Shown here: piece after piece, positions 47,606 to 57,367 of the stretch
Layout of the letters: every line of letters begins with the position of its first letter
How positions within the stretch are numbered: position 1 is the first letter of the stretch
Assembly (NCBI RefSeq): GCF_019048265.1
Contig: NZ_CP077311.1
Coordinates: 186,001 to 250,000 of the forward strand
Length of the DNA stretch: 64,000 nucleotides
From: Aeromonas sp. FDAARGOS 1405
GTDB lineage: Bacteria > Pseudomonadota > Gammaproteobacteria > Enterobacterales > Aeromonadaceae
Reading direction: 5' to 3'
Made by a program: the position numbers and the translations under genes
Notes under the pieces: model-generated
Seen by the model: the letters and a program-made list of their open reading frames with translations, nothing else
Told to the model about the DNA's origin: nothing
The model's database searches: none

Positions 47606-47788
47606 ATGGAAATGTTCAACTTCGATTATGACGAGGTAGTTGAGCTCGGTTCACGTAGCCGCGGGACAACGGGAAAAAAACGTAAATGGCGCGAGATCGA
47701 AGCGCTGAAAGACAAGCACCGTTTGCAGAAGGAGCTGCAATCCATCGATATCGCCTATGAAGGTCTTACAGACGAGATTGAACTGTAA
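47606..47788 (+). CDS. DUF3545 family small protein
   Basis: A 60-residue basic/acidic protein of unknown function, found in Vibrionaceae, Aeromonas and Shewanella-like bacteria. It reads MEMFNFDYDEVVELGSR near the N terminus, with a lysine/arginine-rich middle (TGKKRKWREIE) and an acidic end. A near-perfect ribosome binding site AAGGAGG lies upstream of the ATG at 47606; the frame opens 11 codons earlier without one. It is flanked by terminators on both sides, so it is a single-gene unit. Confidence 0.85.
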   Translation: MEMFNFDYDEVVELGSRSRGTTGKKRKWREIEALKDKHRLQKELQSIDIAYEGLTDEIEL

Positions 47789-47805
47789 TACCGCCAGACA
47801 CCTGT

Positions 47806-47838
47806 AAAAGCGCTCCGCACAGCCGGGGCGCTTTTTTA
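47806..47838 (+). terminator. Terminator of the DUF3545 gene
   Basis: Stem AAAAGCGCTCCG / CGGGGCGCTTTT (one G-T pair) around ACAGC bases, followed by six Ts. The 236 bases between here and the accA stop contain no visible gene. Confidence 0.88.
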
Positions 47839-48020
47839 TGCCGCAATAGGATGATCAAGCGGCTTGTCATGCCATCGCCAGCGATGCCAAAGGATGCTGT
47901 AGGCTACTGACAGCCATCACCAACAGCCTGGCATACCAACCCTGCCCCTCACCCTAGAAGACTGACCTGCGCTGTTTCAGGGCGCATTGGGGCAATCACC
48001 GCAAGACAAGTAATCAACAA

Positions 48021-48046
48021 TAAAAAACCCCCGTCGATGACGGGGG
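48021..48046 (-). terminator. Terminator of accA
   Basis: On the minus strand, stem CCCCCGTC / GACGGGGG with a three-base loop, followed by TTTTTTA, 29 bases after the accA stop. It closes the long envelope/replication cluster. Confidence 0.93.
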
Positions 48047-48074
48047 CCTGAATACTCGGGGGTGACGGCTGCGC

Positions 48075-49025
48075 TTAGCAGTAACCGTAGCCCAGCAGAC
48101 GCTGGTAGCGTTGCTCCAGCAGTTGCTCGGTATCGAGCGGACGCAGAGCGTCCAAATCCTGCTTGATGCGAGCCTTGAGGTTTTTGGCCATCTTCTCCAC
48201 ATCGCGGTGGGCGCCGCCGAGCGGCTCTTCGACGATGTTGTCGATGAGTTTCAGCTCTTTCAGACGCTGGGCAGTGATACCCATCGCTTCAGCAGCCACA
48301 GAAGCCTTCTCGGCGCTCTTCCACAGGATGGAGGCACACCCTTCCGGCGAGATGACAGAGTAGGTGGAATACTGCAGCATGTTGACGCGGTCACCCACGC
48401 CGATAGCCAGCGCACCACCTGAGCCGCCTTCACCGATTACGGTGCAGACCACCGGCACGGTCAGGCCGGCCATGACTTTCAGGTTGCGGGCAATCGCTTC
48501 GGACTGGCCACGCTCTTCGGCACCGACGCCGGGGTAGGCGCCCGGGGTGTCGATAAAGGTGATGATCGGCATCTTGAAACGCTCGGCCATCTCCATCAGA
48601 CGCAGGGCCTTGCGGTACCCTTCCGGACGCGGCATGCCGAAGTTACGCTTGATCTTCTCTTTGGTCTCGCGACCCTTCTGGTGACCAATCACCATCACCG
48701 GCTCGCCGTCGAGACGGGCAATACCGCCGACGATAGCCTTGTCATCGGCATAGGCACGATCACCGGCCAGCTCGTCGAAATCGGTGAAGATCTGCTCGAT
48801 ATAATCGAGGGTGTAAGGGCGCTGGGGATGACGCGCCATCTGGGATACCTGCCAGGCCCCCAGATCACCGAAGATCTTCTTGGTCAGCTCTTCGTTTTTC
48901 TTCTCCAGCCGGCGGATCTCGTCTTTCAGATCCACGGCGTGATTGCCTTCACTCACATGTTTGAGCTCATCAATCTGCGCCTGCAACTCGGCAATCGGCT
49001 GTTCAAAATCCAGAAAAAGACTCAT
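48075..49025 (-). CDS. accA: Acetyl-CoA carboxylase, carboxyltransferase alpha subunit
   Basis: With AccD this subunit transfers the carboxyl group from biotin to acetyl-CoA, making malonyl-CoA for fatty acid synthesis. The 316-residue protein (E. coli 319) starts [20 protein letters not shown]. It has a helical N-terminus, the CoA-binding [24 protein letters not shown] (GHQKGR and [14 protein letters not shown]), and the oxyanion glycines [15 protein letters not shown]. Located just after dnaE, the usual place. Confidence 0.98.
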   Translation of the reverse strand: MSLFLDFEQPIAELQAQIDELKHVSEGNHAVDLKDEIRRLEKKNEELTKKIFGDLGAWQVSQMARHPQRPYTLDYIEQIFTDFDELAGDRAYADDKAIVGGIARLDGEPVMVIGHQKGRETKEKIKRNFGMPRPEGYRKALRLMEMAERFKMPIITFIDTPGAYPGVGAEERGQSEAIARNLKVMAGLTVPVVCTVIGEGGSGGALAIGVGDRVNMLQYSTYSVISPEGCASILWKSAEKASVAAEAMGITAQRLKELKLIDNIVEEPLGGAHRDVEKMAKNLKARIKQDLDALRPLDTEQLLEQRYQRLLGYGYC

Positions 49026-49040
49026 AGGGCCTTAGAACCT

Positions 49041-52000
49041 CTAATCAAAAACCAACTCGACCCGCTCTCGTCCAAGCAGGACGCGCAAGTCATCTAACAG
49101 TTGATCGGTGGGCGTCACCCGCCACTCGGTACCGAGCGTCAATCGCACCCGGGAACCGGGGCGACGATAGTTTACCTGAACCGGACAGACTCCGGCACGG
49201 GCGGGCTCCAAAATCTCGCACAAACGCGGAAAAAAGCGATCATCGATACGCTGTTCATCGAGGGAGATGCGGATTGCTCTGGCAAAACGCTCCCTCGCAT
49301 CATTGATATCCAGTAATTCCCGGGCCGACATTTTAAGGCCACCGGAGAAGTCATCAAAGCTGACCTGTCCAGAAACCACCAAAATGCGGTCTTTTTGCAT
49401 CAATTCTTCATATTTTTCCAGCGCTTCACTGAACAGGGTCACATCGAGGCGACCGGAACGGTCGTCCAGGGTGAAGATCCCCATCTTGTTGCCACGCTTG
49501 GTCACCATGCTGCGGGCCGCAATCACCAGCCCTGCCGCCGTGGTCACGGTATCGCGGGAGGTGGGGTGCAGATCGCACAACCGGCCCGACGTATAACGAC
49601 GCAGTTCGCCGCTGTACTGGTTGATGGGGTGACCGGTGAGATAGAGCCCGAGGGTCTCGCGCTCCCCTTCCAGCCACACCTTGTCAGGCCAGTGTGGCAC
49701 GTTGGCAAACGCCTTCTTGACGTCGTCAATCTCTTCGGTCAGCACGCCAAACATGTCGACCTGCCCCACCGCCTGCGCCTTGGCGTGCTGCTCGGCGGCA
49801 CGCATCGCCTCCTCCAGCGTCGCCATCAAGGCGGCACGGTGTGGGCCGAGCCGGTCCATGGCGCCGGAGAGAATAAGCTTCTCCATCACCCGCTTGTTAA
49901 GCTTCTTGATGTCGACCCGGTTGCAGAAGTCGAACAGGTCGCGGAACGGGCCGTCCTGATCCCGGGCGATCAAGATCGCATCGATGGGGCCTTCACCGAC
50001 CCCCTTCACCGCCCCGATGCCGTAGACGATATGACCATCTTCGTTGACCGAGAAGCGATAGCGACCGGTGTTCACATCCGGCGGGATCACCGTCAGCCCC
50101 ATCCGCTGGCACTCGTCCACCAGGGTTACGATCTTGTCGGTGTTGTCCATATCGGCGGTCATCACCGCTGCCATGAACTCGGCCGGGAAGTGGGCCTTGA
50201 GCCAGAGGGTCTGGTAGGAGACCAGCGCATAGGCGGCGGAGTGGGATTTGTTGAAGCCGTAGCCGGCAAACTTCTCCACCAGATCGAAGATCTTCATCGC
50301 CAGCTCGCCGTCGACGCCATTCTTGATGGCGCCCTCCTCGAAACCGGCCCGCTGCTTGGCCATCTCCTCGGGCTTTTTCTTACCCATCGCCCGGCGCAAC
50401 ATGTCCGCGCCACCCAGCGTATAGCCTGCCAGGGTCTGGGCAATCTGCATCACCTGCTCCTGATAGAGGATGATGCCGTAGGTCGGTTCAAGAATCGGTT
50501 TCAGGCTCTCGTGCTGCCACTTCTCGTCCGGATAGGAGATCGCTTCATTACCGTGTTTGCGGTCGATGAAGTTATCCACCATGCCTGACTGGAGCGGGCC
50601 CGGTCGGAACAGGGCCACCAGTGCGATCATATCTTCGAAGCAGTCGGGGCGCAGCCGCTTGATGAGATCCTTCATGCCGCGGGATTCCAGCTGGAATACC
50701 GCTGTGGTCTCGTAGCGCTGCAGCAGGTCAAACGACTTCTTGTCATCGATGGGGATGGCGGCGATGTCCACCGGCGGCTTGCCCTCTTTGGCAAGACGCG
50801 GGTTTATCATGCCGAGCGCCCAGTCGATGATGGTGAGCGTTCGCAGACCGAGGAAGTCGAACTTCACCAGACCGGCGTATTCCACATCGTTCTTGTCGAA
50901 CTGGGTGACCGGGTGATGGCCTTCGTCATCGCAGTAGAGCGGCGCAAAGTCGGTGATCTTGGTAGGCGCGATCACCACGCCACCGGCGTGTTTACCAGCG
51001 TTGCGCACCACCCCTTCAAGGCGGCGGGCCATGTCGATGAGGTCTTTGACCTCCTCATCCTGCTCGTAAAGCTCGGGTAGCTTGGGCTCGGCCTCGAACG
51101 CCTTGGCCAGCGTCATCCCCGGATCCGGCGGGATCAGCTTGGAGATGCGATCGACAAAGCCGTAAGCGTGGCCCAGCACCCGGCCAACGTCTCGCACCAC
51201 CGCCTTGGCCGCCATGCTGCCGAAGGTGATGATCTGGGACACCGCATCCCGGCCATACATCTCGGAGACGTGCTCGATCACTTCATCCCGTCGATCCATA
51301 CAGAAGTCGACGTCGAAGTCGGGCATGGATACCCGCTCCGGGTTCAGGAAACGTTCGAACAGCAGGTCAAATTCCAGCGGATCGAGGTCGGTGATCTTGA
51401 GGGCGTACGCCACCAGAGAACCCGCACCCGAGCCCCGGCCCGGACCAACGGGAATGCCGTTGTCCTTGGACCACTGGATAAACTCCATCACGATGAGGAA
51501 GTAACCCGGGAAGCCCATCTGGTTGATCACTTTCAGCTCGATGTCGAGACGCTCGTCATACTCGGGACGACGCTCGGCCCGCACTGCCGGATCCGGGAAC
51601 AGGAACTCGAGACGCTCCTCCAGACCCTCTTTCGACTTGGCCACCAGAAAATCTTCGGTAGTCATGTCGCCGGTCGGGAAGTTGGGCAGGAAGTATTCGC
51701 CGAGACGCACCGTCACGTTGCAGCGCTTGGCGATCTCCACCGTGTTTTCCAGCGCTTCGGGGATATCGGCAAACAGCTCCGCCATCTCCTCCTGACTGCG
51801 CAGGTACTGCTGGGGGCTGTAGCGACGGGGACGGCGTTTGTCCATCAGGGTATAGCCATCGTGGATGGCCACCCGGATCTCGTGGGCGTCGAAGTCATCG
51901 GCGTTAAGGAACACCACCTCGTTGGTGGCGACCACTGGCAGCTCGAACTCGGTAGCAATGGCCACTGCCATGTGCAGATAGACCTCTTCGTCGGGTCGAC

Positions 52001-52520
52001 CGGTACGCAGCAGCTCGAGGTAGTAGGCATCGGGGAAATGGGTCTGGTAGAAGGCGAGGCACTGCTCGGTCATCTGCCGGTTACCCTTGAGCAGGAACTT
52101 GCCCACATCCCCTTCACGACCGCCGGAGAGGACGATCACCCCCTTGGCATGCTCGGCGAGCCAGCTTTTGTCGATAACCGGGCGCCCCTGCACGTGGCCG
52201 CGCTGGTAGCCGCGAGAGATAAGCAGGGTGATGTTCTGGTAGCCGTCGTTGTCCATAGCGAGCAGAGTGAGGCGGAACTGCTCGTCGCCAAGCTCGTCGC
52301 TCTGCACCCAGAAGTCGGCACCGACGATGGGTTTGATCCCCTTGCCGTGGGCAGCACCATAGAAGCGCACCAGACCGCACATGTTCATCTGATCGGTCAG
52401 CGCCAACGCCGGCATGTTGTTGGCCGCTGCAGCCCCGACGATGGGGTTGATCTTCTGCAGGCCATCGACCATGGAGAAGTCGGAGTGGACTCGCAGGTGG
52501 ATAAAACGGGGTTCAGCCAT
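49041..52520 (-). CDS. dnaE: DNA polymerase III alpha subunit
   Basis: DnaE is the replicative polymerase subunit. The 1159-residue protein (E. coli 1160) starts [20 protein letters not shown], the beginning of the PHP domain. The catalytic aspartates are in [17 protein letters not shown] near residue 400, with [16 protein letters not shown] before. The thumb, fingers, beta-clamp-binding region and OB fold follow. An ATG six bases upstream is disfavoured because the AGAGGAG site abuts it; the chosen ATG has six-base spacing. It lies between rnhB and accA. Confidence 0.98.
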   Translation of the reverse strand: MAEPRFIHLRVHSDFSMVDGLQKINPIVGAAAANNMPALALTDQMNMCGLVRFYGAAHGKGIKPIVGADFWVQSDELGDEQFRLTLLAMDNDGYQNITLLISRGYQRGHVQGRPVIDKSWLAEHAKGVIVLSGGREGDVGKFLLKGNRQMTEQCLAFYQTHFPDAYYLELLRTGRPDEEVYLHMAVAIATEFELPVVATNEVVFLNADDFDAHEIRVAIHDGYTLMDKRRPRRYSPQQYLRSQEEMAELFADIPEALENTVEIAKRCNVTVRLGEYFLPNFPTGDMTTEDFLVAKSKEGLEERLEFLFPDPAVRAERRPEYDERLDIELKVINQMGFPGYFLIVMEFIQWSKDNGIPVGPGRGSGAGSLVAYALKITDLDPLEFDLLFERFLNPERVSMPDFDVDFCMDRRDEVIEHVSEMYGRDAVSQIITFGSMAAKAVVRDVGRVLGHAYGFVDRISKLIPPDPGMTLAKAFEAEPKLPELYEQDEEVKDLIDMARRLEGVVRNAGKHAGGVVIAPTKITDFAPLYCDDEGHHPVTQFDKNDVEYAGLVKFDFLGLRTLTIIDWALGMINPRLAKEGKPPVDIAAIPIDDKKSFDLLQRYETTAVFQLESRGMKDLIKRLRPDCFEDMIALVALFRPGPLQSGMVDNFIDRKHGNEAISYPDEKWQHESLKPILEPTYGIILYQEQVMQIAQTLAGYTLGGADMLRRAMGKKKPEEMAKQRAGFEEGAIKNGVDGELAMKIFDLVEKFAGYGFNKSHSAAYALVSYQTLWLKAHFPAEFMAAVMTADMDNTDKIVTLVDECQRMGLTVIPPDVNTGRYRFSVNEDGHIVYGIGAVKGVGEGPIDAILIARDQDGPFRDLFDFCNRVDIKKLNKRVMEKLILSGAMDRLGPHRAALMATLEEAMRAAEQHAKAQAVGQVDMFGVLTEEIDDVKKAFANVPHWPDKVWLEGERETLGLYLTGHPINQYSGELRRYTSGRLCDLHPTSRDTVTTAAGLVIAARSMVTKRGNKMGIFTLDDRSGRLDVTLFSEALEKYEELMQKDRILVVSGQVSFDDFSGGLKMSARELLDINDARERFARAIRISLDEQRIDDRFFPRLCEILEPARAGVCPVQVNYRRPGSRVRLTLGTEWRVTPTDQLLDDLRVLLGRERVELVFD

Positions 52521-52558
52521 CGTCATCTCCTCTCGCTGCTCAAACTAAATGGCATGGT

Positions 52559-53149
52559 CTACTCGATCCCCAGTGCGCGGCGCACCGGTTTGAAGCTCTT
52601 GCGATATTCGGGCAGCGGGCCACGCTCGGCCAGAATGGCGAGGTGCTCCGCAGTCGGATAACCCTTGTGGCGGGCAAAACCATACTCGGGATGACGGCTG
52701 TCCAACTCGGTCATCTCGCCGTCGCGGGTCACCTTGGCGAGGATCGAGGCGGCGCTGATGGCGGCCACCAGACTATCGCCCTTGACCACGGCGCGCGCTT
52801 CCATCGGCAGCGCCGGGCAGCGGTTGCCATCGATAAAGACCAGCTCGGGGGTGACCTTCAACCCCGCCACGGCGCGCTGCATCGCCAGCATGGTGGCATG
52901 CAGGATGTTGAGCTCGTCGATCTCTTCCGGAGTGGCGCGACCGATAGCCCAAGCGAGCGCTTTCTCTTTGATCTCGTCAAATAGCGCCAGCCGTTTCTTC
53001 TCGGAGAGCTTCTTGGAGTCAGCCAGTCCGACAATCGAGTTGGCGGGATCGAGAATGACCGCGGCGGTGACCACGTCACCCACCAGCGGGCCGCGACCCA
53101 CTTCATCCACACCGGCAACCAGCTTGTCGTCAGGAATATCGATCATCAT
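52559..53149 (-). CDS. rnhB: Ribonuclease HII
   Basis: RNase HII removes ribonucleotides from DNA and cleaves RNA in RNA-DNA hybrids. The 196-residue enzyme (E. coli 198) has the catalytic [12 protein letters not shown] with Asp and Glu, and further acidic residues in VFIDGN and [15 protein letters not shown]. The ATG at 53149 (followed directly by another ATG) has AAGG seven bases upstream. A hairpin with a T-run lies just before the start, between lpxB and rnhB. Confidence 0.97.
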   Translation of the reverse strand: MMIDIPDDKLVAGVDEVGRGPLVGDVVTAAVILDPANSIVGLADSKKLSEKKRLALFDEIKEKALAWAIGRATPEEIDELNILHATMLAMQRAVAGLKVTPELVFIDGNRCPALPMEARAVVKGDSLVAAISAASILAKVTRDGEMTELDSRHPEYGFARHKGYPTAEHLAILAERGPLPEYRKSFKPVRRALGIE

Positions 53150-53163
53150 CTTGTAGCCTTGAA

Positions 53164-53187
53164 TCAAAACAGGCCCCGTGGGGCCTG
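53164..53187 (-). terminator. Hairpin with T-run between lpxB and rnhB
   Basis: On the minus strand, stem CAGGCCCC / GGGGCCTG with a two-base loop, followed by TTTTGA, about 15 bases before the rnhB start. It could reduce read-through from the lpx genes into rnhB-dnaE-accA. Confidence 0.65.
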
Positions 53188-53268
53188 ACAGGGGTCGACT
53201 GGCGCGACATCACCACTCGGAAAACGGATTAACGGGTAGCACGGCGCAATCGACGGTCCGAAATAGTG

Positions 53269-54408
53269 TTATCTGCCGAGCAGATCCACCACCGCGTCGG
53301 CGGCCTGCGAGTCGGCATTACAGCGGATCAGCTGGTGCAGCTCGGTGAAGGTGTTGACCAGCACACTGTTGTCGTGCTCGAAGTACTTGCTCACCTCTTC
53401 CACCAGATTCTCCGGGGTGCACTCGTGCTGGATCAGTTCCGGCACCAGCATGCGACCCGCGAGCAGGTTGGGCAGAGAGACAAATTCAGTCTTCACCAGT
53501 CGCTGTGCCAGCCAGTAGCTGAAGGGCTTGAGCTTGTAGCCCACCACCATCGGCTTTTTCACCAGCATGGCTTCGAGCGCCGCGGTGCCAGAGGCCAGCA
53601 TCACCACGTCGGCAGCGATCATCGCCTCGCGCCCCTGCCCTTCCAGCAGCACCATCTCGAGATCCGGCGCCAGCTCGGCCTTGATGGCCATGAATTGCTC
53701 GCGCCGTTTCTGGTTGACCAGCGGCACGATGAAACCGAGATCCGGATAGCGCACCGTCAGGTGCTTGCAGGCCTCGAGAAACAGGGGGGACATAAAGCCC
53801 ACTTCTGCGGTGCGGCTGCCCGGCAGCACCGCCAGCCAGCGGCGATTGGCATCGATACCGAGATTGCGACGCACGGCGGCCTGATCCGGCACCAATGGAA
53901 TATCGTCCGCCATGGTATGACCGACAAAACGGCAAGGGGCGTCGAAGCGGTCGTAGAAAGCTTTCTCGAAGGGCAGGAAGGCGAGCACCATGTCGGTAGC
54001 GGCCTTGATCTTGTGAATGCGGTTCTGGCGCCAGGCCCACACCGAGGGGCTGACATAGTGAACCGTCTTGATACCGGCGCGGCGCAGTTTCAGCTCCACT
54101 CCGATATTGAAATCCGGTGCATCCACGCCGATGAAGATATCGGGCGGATTGGCAATAAAGTGACGCAGCAGTTCGCGACGGACCTTGAGAATACGCGGCA
54201 GACGGCCAAGCACCTCGGTGATCCCCATGACGGAGAGCTCTTCCATCTCGAACAGCGCCTTGACGCCCAGCGCCTGCATGCGCGGCCCGGCGATCCCTTC
54301 AAACTGCGCGTCCGGGTAGCGGGCTTGCAGCTCCCGCACCAGGCCGGCAGCCAGAATGTCGCCGGATACTTCTCCGGCGACGATACCGATGCGAACCGGA
54401 TCAGGCAC
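53269..54408 (-). CDS. lpxB: Lipid-A-disaccharide synthase
   Basis: LpxB joins lipid X and UDP-diacylglucosamine into the tetraacyl disaccharide of lipid A at the inner membrane. The 379-residue GT19 glycosyltransferase (E. coli 382) has [18 protein letters not shown] at the N terminus, [26 protein letters not shown] and [21 protein letters not shown]. The start is taken as GTG reading [13 protein letters not shown], overlapping the lpxA end by eight bases. An ATG 39 bases upstream would overlap lpxA by 47 bases and is not conserved. Confidence 0.95.
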   Translation of the reverse strand: MPDPVRIGIVAGEVSGDILAAGLVRELQARYPDAQFEGIAGPRMQALGVKALFEMEELSVMGITEVLGRLPRILKVRRELLRHFIANPPDIFIGVDAPDFNIGVELKLRRAGIKTVHYVSPSVWAWRQNRIHKIKAATDMVLAFLPFEKAFYDRFDAPCRFVGHTMADDIPLVPDQAAVRRNLGIDANRRWLAVLPGSRTAEVGFMSPLFLEACKHLTVRYPDLGFIVPLVNQKRREQFMAIKAELAPDLEMVLLEGQGREAMIAADVVMLASGTAALEAMLVKKPMVVGYKLKPFSYWLAQRLVKTEFVSLPNLLAGRMLVPELIQHECTPENLVEEVSKYFEHDNSVLVNTFTELHQLIRCNADSQAADAVVDLLGR

Positions 54409-55192
54409 GGATGATCCCGCGCTCGTTGTCTTTGAGGAAGTCCACATAGAGCTGGACGGCCGGTTCGGCTTGCGCCATATCGATCAGCACCGGCAGCACC
54501 TCTTCGATGGTCTTGCCAGAGCGGAAGATCTCTTTGTAGGCGCGCTTGACAGCAGAGATAGCCTCGGCGCTGAAACCACGGCGACGCAGCCCTTCGGAGT
54601 TGACCCCGAACGGCTTGGCGTAGTTGCCTGCGGCCATCACATAGGGCGGCACGTCCTTGTTGAGGGCGGCGCAGCCACCGACGAAGGCGTGGGAGCCGAC
54701 GCGACCAAACTGGTGAATGGCGGAGAGCCCCCCAAAGATCACGAAGTCACCTATCACCACGTGACCCGCCAGGGTGGCGTTGTTGGCGAAGATGCAGTTG
54801 TCACCGATGATGCAGTCGTGGGCAACGTGGACGTTGACCATGAACAGGTTGCCGCTGCCCACCTTGGTCAGGGATTGATCCTGAATGGTGCCACGGTGGA
54901 AGGTGCAGTTCTCGCGAATGACGTTGTTGTCGCCAATTTCGAGGAAGGTGCGCTCACCGGCGTACTTCTTGTCCTGACAATCCTCACCGATGGAGGTGTG
55001 CTGGAAGATCTTGTTGCCACGACCAATCTTGGTCGGGCCCTTGATCACCACATGGGAACCTACCCAGGTGTTGTCACCGATTTCCACCTCGGCGCCGATG
55101 ACAGAAAAGGGGCCGATTTCAACCCCTTTACCGATCACGGCAGACTCATGGACGATGGCAGTATCGTGAATGATGGCAGTCTGGTCGATCAC
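54401..55192 (-). CDS. lpxA: UDP-N-acetylglucosamine acyltransferase
   Basis: LpxA adds a 3-hydroxyacyl chain to UDP-GlcNAc, the first step of lipid A synthesis. The 263-residue protein (E. coli 262) is a left-handed beta-helix with hexapeptide repeats and the catalytic-His region [27 protein letters not shown] and [10 protein letters not shown] are further family marks. The GTG at 55192, five bases after the fabZ stop, gives the family length; a frame nine codons longer overlaps fabZ. The end overlaps lpxB. Confidence 0.96.
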   Translation of the reverse strand: MIDQTAIIHDTAIVHESAVIGKGVEIGPFSVIGAEVEIGDNTWVGSHVVIKGPTKIGRGNKIFQHTSIGEDCQDKKYAGERTFLEIGDNNVIRENCTFHRGTIQDQSLTKVGSGNLFMVNVHVAHDCIIGDNCIFANNATLAGHVVIGDFVIFGGLSAIHQFGRVGSHAFVGGCAALNKDVPPYVMAAGNYAKPFGVNSEGLRRRGFSAEAISAVKRAYKEIFRSGKTIEEVLPVLIDMAQAEPAVQLYVDFLKDNERGIIRA

Positions 55193-55197
55193 GTGTG

Positions 55198-55659
55198 TTA
55201 AACCTCGCGTTTGGCGCACATCAGCTCGGCGGTACAGACCACTTCACCGTCGACGGTAGCGACTCCGGTGAACTTGGCAATACCGCGACGCTCTTTCAGG
55301 AACTCCACGTCGAGCACCAGCTGGTCACCGGGGCCGACTGGACGCTTGAAGCGAGCATTGTCGATTGAGGCAAAATAGTAGAGTTCGTTGGGAGACGGCT
55401 TGCCCACCATGGTAAAGGCCAGGATACCGGTGGCCTGTGCCATCGCTTCCAGGATCAGTACGCCCGGGAACACCGGCTTGGCCGGGAAGTGCCCCTGGAA
55501 GATCGGCTCGTTGAACGAGACGTTCTTGATGGCACGCAGGGTTTTGCGCTCATCGCTGATCTCGTAGTCGTCGACACGATCCACCATCAGAAACGGATAA
55601 CGGTGGGGCAGCAGATCCATGATTTCCTGGATACCCAGGCTCTTCTTTTCAGTAGTCAA
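55198..55659 (-). CDS. fabZ: 3-hydroxyacyl-ACP dehydratase
   Basis: FabZ dehydrates 3-hydroxyacyl-ACPs in fatty acid elongation and competes with LpxA/LpxD for hydroxyacyl-ACP. The 153-residue hot-dog-fold protein has [14 protein letters not shown] and the active-site segment [21 protein letters not shown] (GHFP histidine, EAMAQ glutamate). It starts at TTG (55659-55657), reading [10 protein letters not shown]. coli fabZ also starts at TTG, which supports this. Encoded between lpxD and lpxA. Confidence 0.96.
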   Translation of the reverse strand: MTTEKKSLGIQEIMDLLPHRYPFLMVDRVDDYEISDERKTLRAIKNVSFNEPIFQGHFPAKPVFPGVLILEAMAQATGILAFTMVGKPSPNELYYFASIDNARFKRPVGPGDQLVLDVEFLKERRGIAKFTGVATVDGEVVCTAELMCAKREV

Positions 55660-55683
55660 AACAGTACCCTATACCAATCGTGA

Positions 55684-56703
55684 TTATTCTTGATCCAGCT
55701 TCTTCTCAAGCTTGCTTAACCGCTTGTGCATCTCTTCGATACGCATCACCCGGGCGGCGGTCTTGCGCCACTCTTTATTGGTTTGCAGAGGGATGCCGGA
55801 AGAGTAGACACCGGGCTCGGTAATGGGTCGCATCACCATGGCCATACCGGTGACGGTGGCCTGGTCGCAGATCTCCATATGCCCGTTAAAGACGGAAGCG
55901 CCGCCAATGATACAGTATTTGCCGACCTTGAGACTACCAGCCATCACGGTGGAGCCCGCCACGGCGGTGCCGTAGCCGATCTCAACGTTGTGGGCGATCT
56001 GGCACTGATTGTCGATGATGACGTTGTCAGCGATGCGGGTATCCTCCAGCGCACCGCGGTCAATGGTGGTACAGGCACCGATCTCGACCCGGTTGCCAAT
56101 GGTCACGCCGCCGAGCTGGGGGATCTTGATCCACTCGCCACGTTCATTGGCATAACCGAAACCATCGGCGCCGATCACTGTGCCGGATTGAACCAGACAG
56201 TCGGTGCCCATGGTAACATTGTGATAGAGGGTGACGTTGGCCCACAGCCGGGAGCGCGCTCCCAGCCGGGTATTTTTGCCAACAAAACAGCCCGGGCCAA
56301 TGCGTACATCATCACCCAGCACGACACCGGATTCGATCACCGCATTGGCGCCGATGGCCACTCTCTCGCCCAGTTGCACGTCAGCCGCGATGACGGCACT
56401 CGGATGGATATCCATGGCCGGCTGCGGGGTGGTGTCCAGCAGTTGGGCTACCCGGGCAAAACCCACGTAGGGATCCTTGAGCACCAGCGCATTGGTGGGA
56501 CAGAAAGGGAGATCCGCCTCTGTGATGAGCACGGCAGTCGCCTTGCTCTGCTCCAGATAAGAGCGGTACTTCTTGTTGGACAGGAAGGTAATCTCACCCT
56601 CCCCGGCCTTTTCCAGTGTCGCTACCTTGCGGATTTCCAGGGTTCCGTCGCCATGGACCTGGGCCCCCAGTTGCTGGGCCAGCTGTGCGAGAGTGAATGC
56701 CAT
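55684..56703 (-). CDS. lpxD: UDP-3-O-(3-hydroxyacyl)glucosamine N-acyltransferase
   Basis: LpxD adds the second hydroxyacyl chain in lipid A synthesis. The 339-residue protein (E. coli 341) starts [20 protein letters not shown], the uridine-binding domain, followed by a hexapeptide-repeat beta-helix. The catalytic-His region is [15 protein letters not shown], and a C-terminal helix ends [16 protein letters not shown]. The chosen ATG lies three bases from the skp stop. Confidence 0.97.
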   Translation of the reverse strand: MAFTLAQLAQQLGAQVHGDGTLEIRKVATLEKAGEGEITFLSNKKYRSYLEQSKATAVLITEADLPFCPTNALVLKDPYVGFARVAQLLDTTPQPAMDIHPSAVIAADVQLGERVAIGANAVIESGVVLGDDVRIGPGCFVGKNTRLGARSRLWANVTLYHNVTMGTDCLVQSGTVIGADGFGYANERGEWIKIPQLGGVTIGNRVEIGACTTIDRGALEDTRIADNVIIDNQCQIAHNVEIGYGTAVAGSTVMAGSLKVGKYCIIGGASVFNGHMEICDQATVTGMAMVMRPITEPGVYSSGIPLQTNKEWRKTAARVMRIEEMHKRLSKLEKKLDQE

Positions 56704-56706
56704 CAA

Positions 56707-57219
56707 TTAGTTGCTCTTGCTTACCTGAGAAATAACCTGGCCGGAGATGTCCAGCTTGCTGGCGGCATACGGGGCGGCATTGCGCTCCAGCACCAGATCG
56801 TAACCATTGCTCTTGGCGATGGAATCGATGGCAGCCTGCACTTTGGTCAGGATCTTGTTGCGTTCTTCGGACTGACGGCGGCCGTTGTCCTGCTCAAAGG
56901 CTTGACGCTTCTGATTGAACTCCATCTGCAGCTTGGCCAGTTTCTCCTGGTTCTGCTTCTTCTGCTCGGCGCTCATGAAGGCTTCATCCTTACGGAACTT
57001 CTCGACCAGCTTCTGGCCTTCCTGTTCCAGCTTCTGCAGCTCACGCATGCGCGGCTCGAATTCGCCTTTCAGCTTGGCTGCAACGGCTTCACGCTGGGGC
57101 AGCTTTTGGAAGACTTCGCCCATATCAACCACGGCGATCTTGGTCTCAGCGAAGGCAGAACCCATGCCGGCAGCCATCAGTGCAAAGCTCAAACCAGCTA
57201 CTTTCAACGCTTTATTCAC
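56707..57219 (-). CDS. skp: Periplasmic chaperone Skp (OmpH)
   Basis: Skp is a trimeric jellyfish-shaped chaperone that holds unfolded outer-membrane proteins on their way to BamA. The 170-residue precursor has a signal peptide ending SAFA at residue 24, a mature start ETKIAVVDMGEVFQKLP, and long charged coiled-coil arms. The start is GTG at 57219 with AAGGAG five bases upstream; an in-frame ATG seven codons earlier has no good site. It lies between bamA and lpxD as usual. Confidence 0.94.
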   Translation of the reverse strand: MNKALKVAGLSFALMAAGMGSAFAETKIAVVDMGEVFQKLPQREAVAAKLKGEFEPRMRELQKLEQEGQKLVEKFRKDEAFMSAEQKKQNQEKLAKLQMEFNQKRQAFEQDNGRRQSEERNKILTKVQAAIDSIAKSNGYDLVLERNAAPYAASKLDISGQVISQVSKSN

Positions 57220-57367
57220 ACTTACTCCTTGTTCCCTCATGGCGAGGGCTACCTGATTTACCCGATTATGCAAGCGGCATTGACACCGTCTTGTTACCTG
57301 GTGAGGCACGCATACCGCGCGTCCCATCATTGAAGACCCCCACCGCATGGGTGGGGCGATATTCTGC

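Noticed and set aside
55726..57333. 535-codon open frame antisense to lpxD and skp
   Set aside because: It covers two clearly identified genes on the other strand and resembles no protein.
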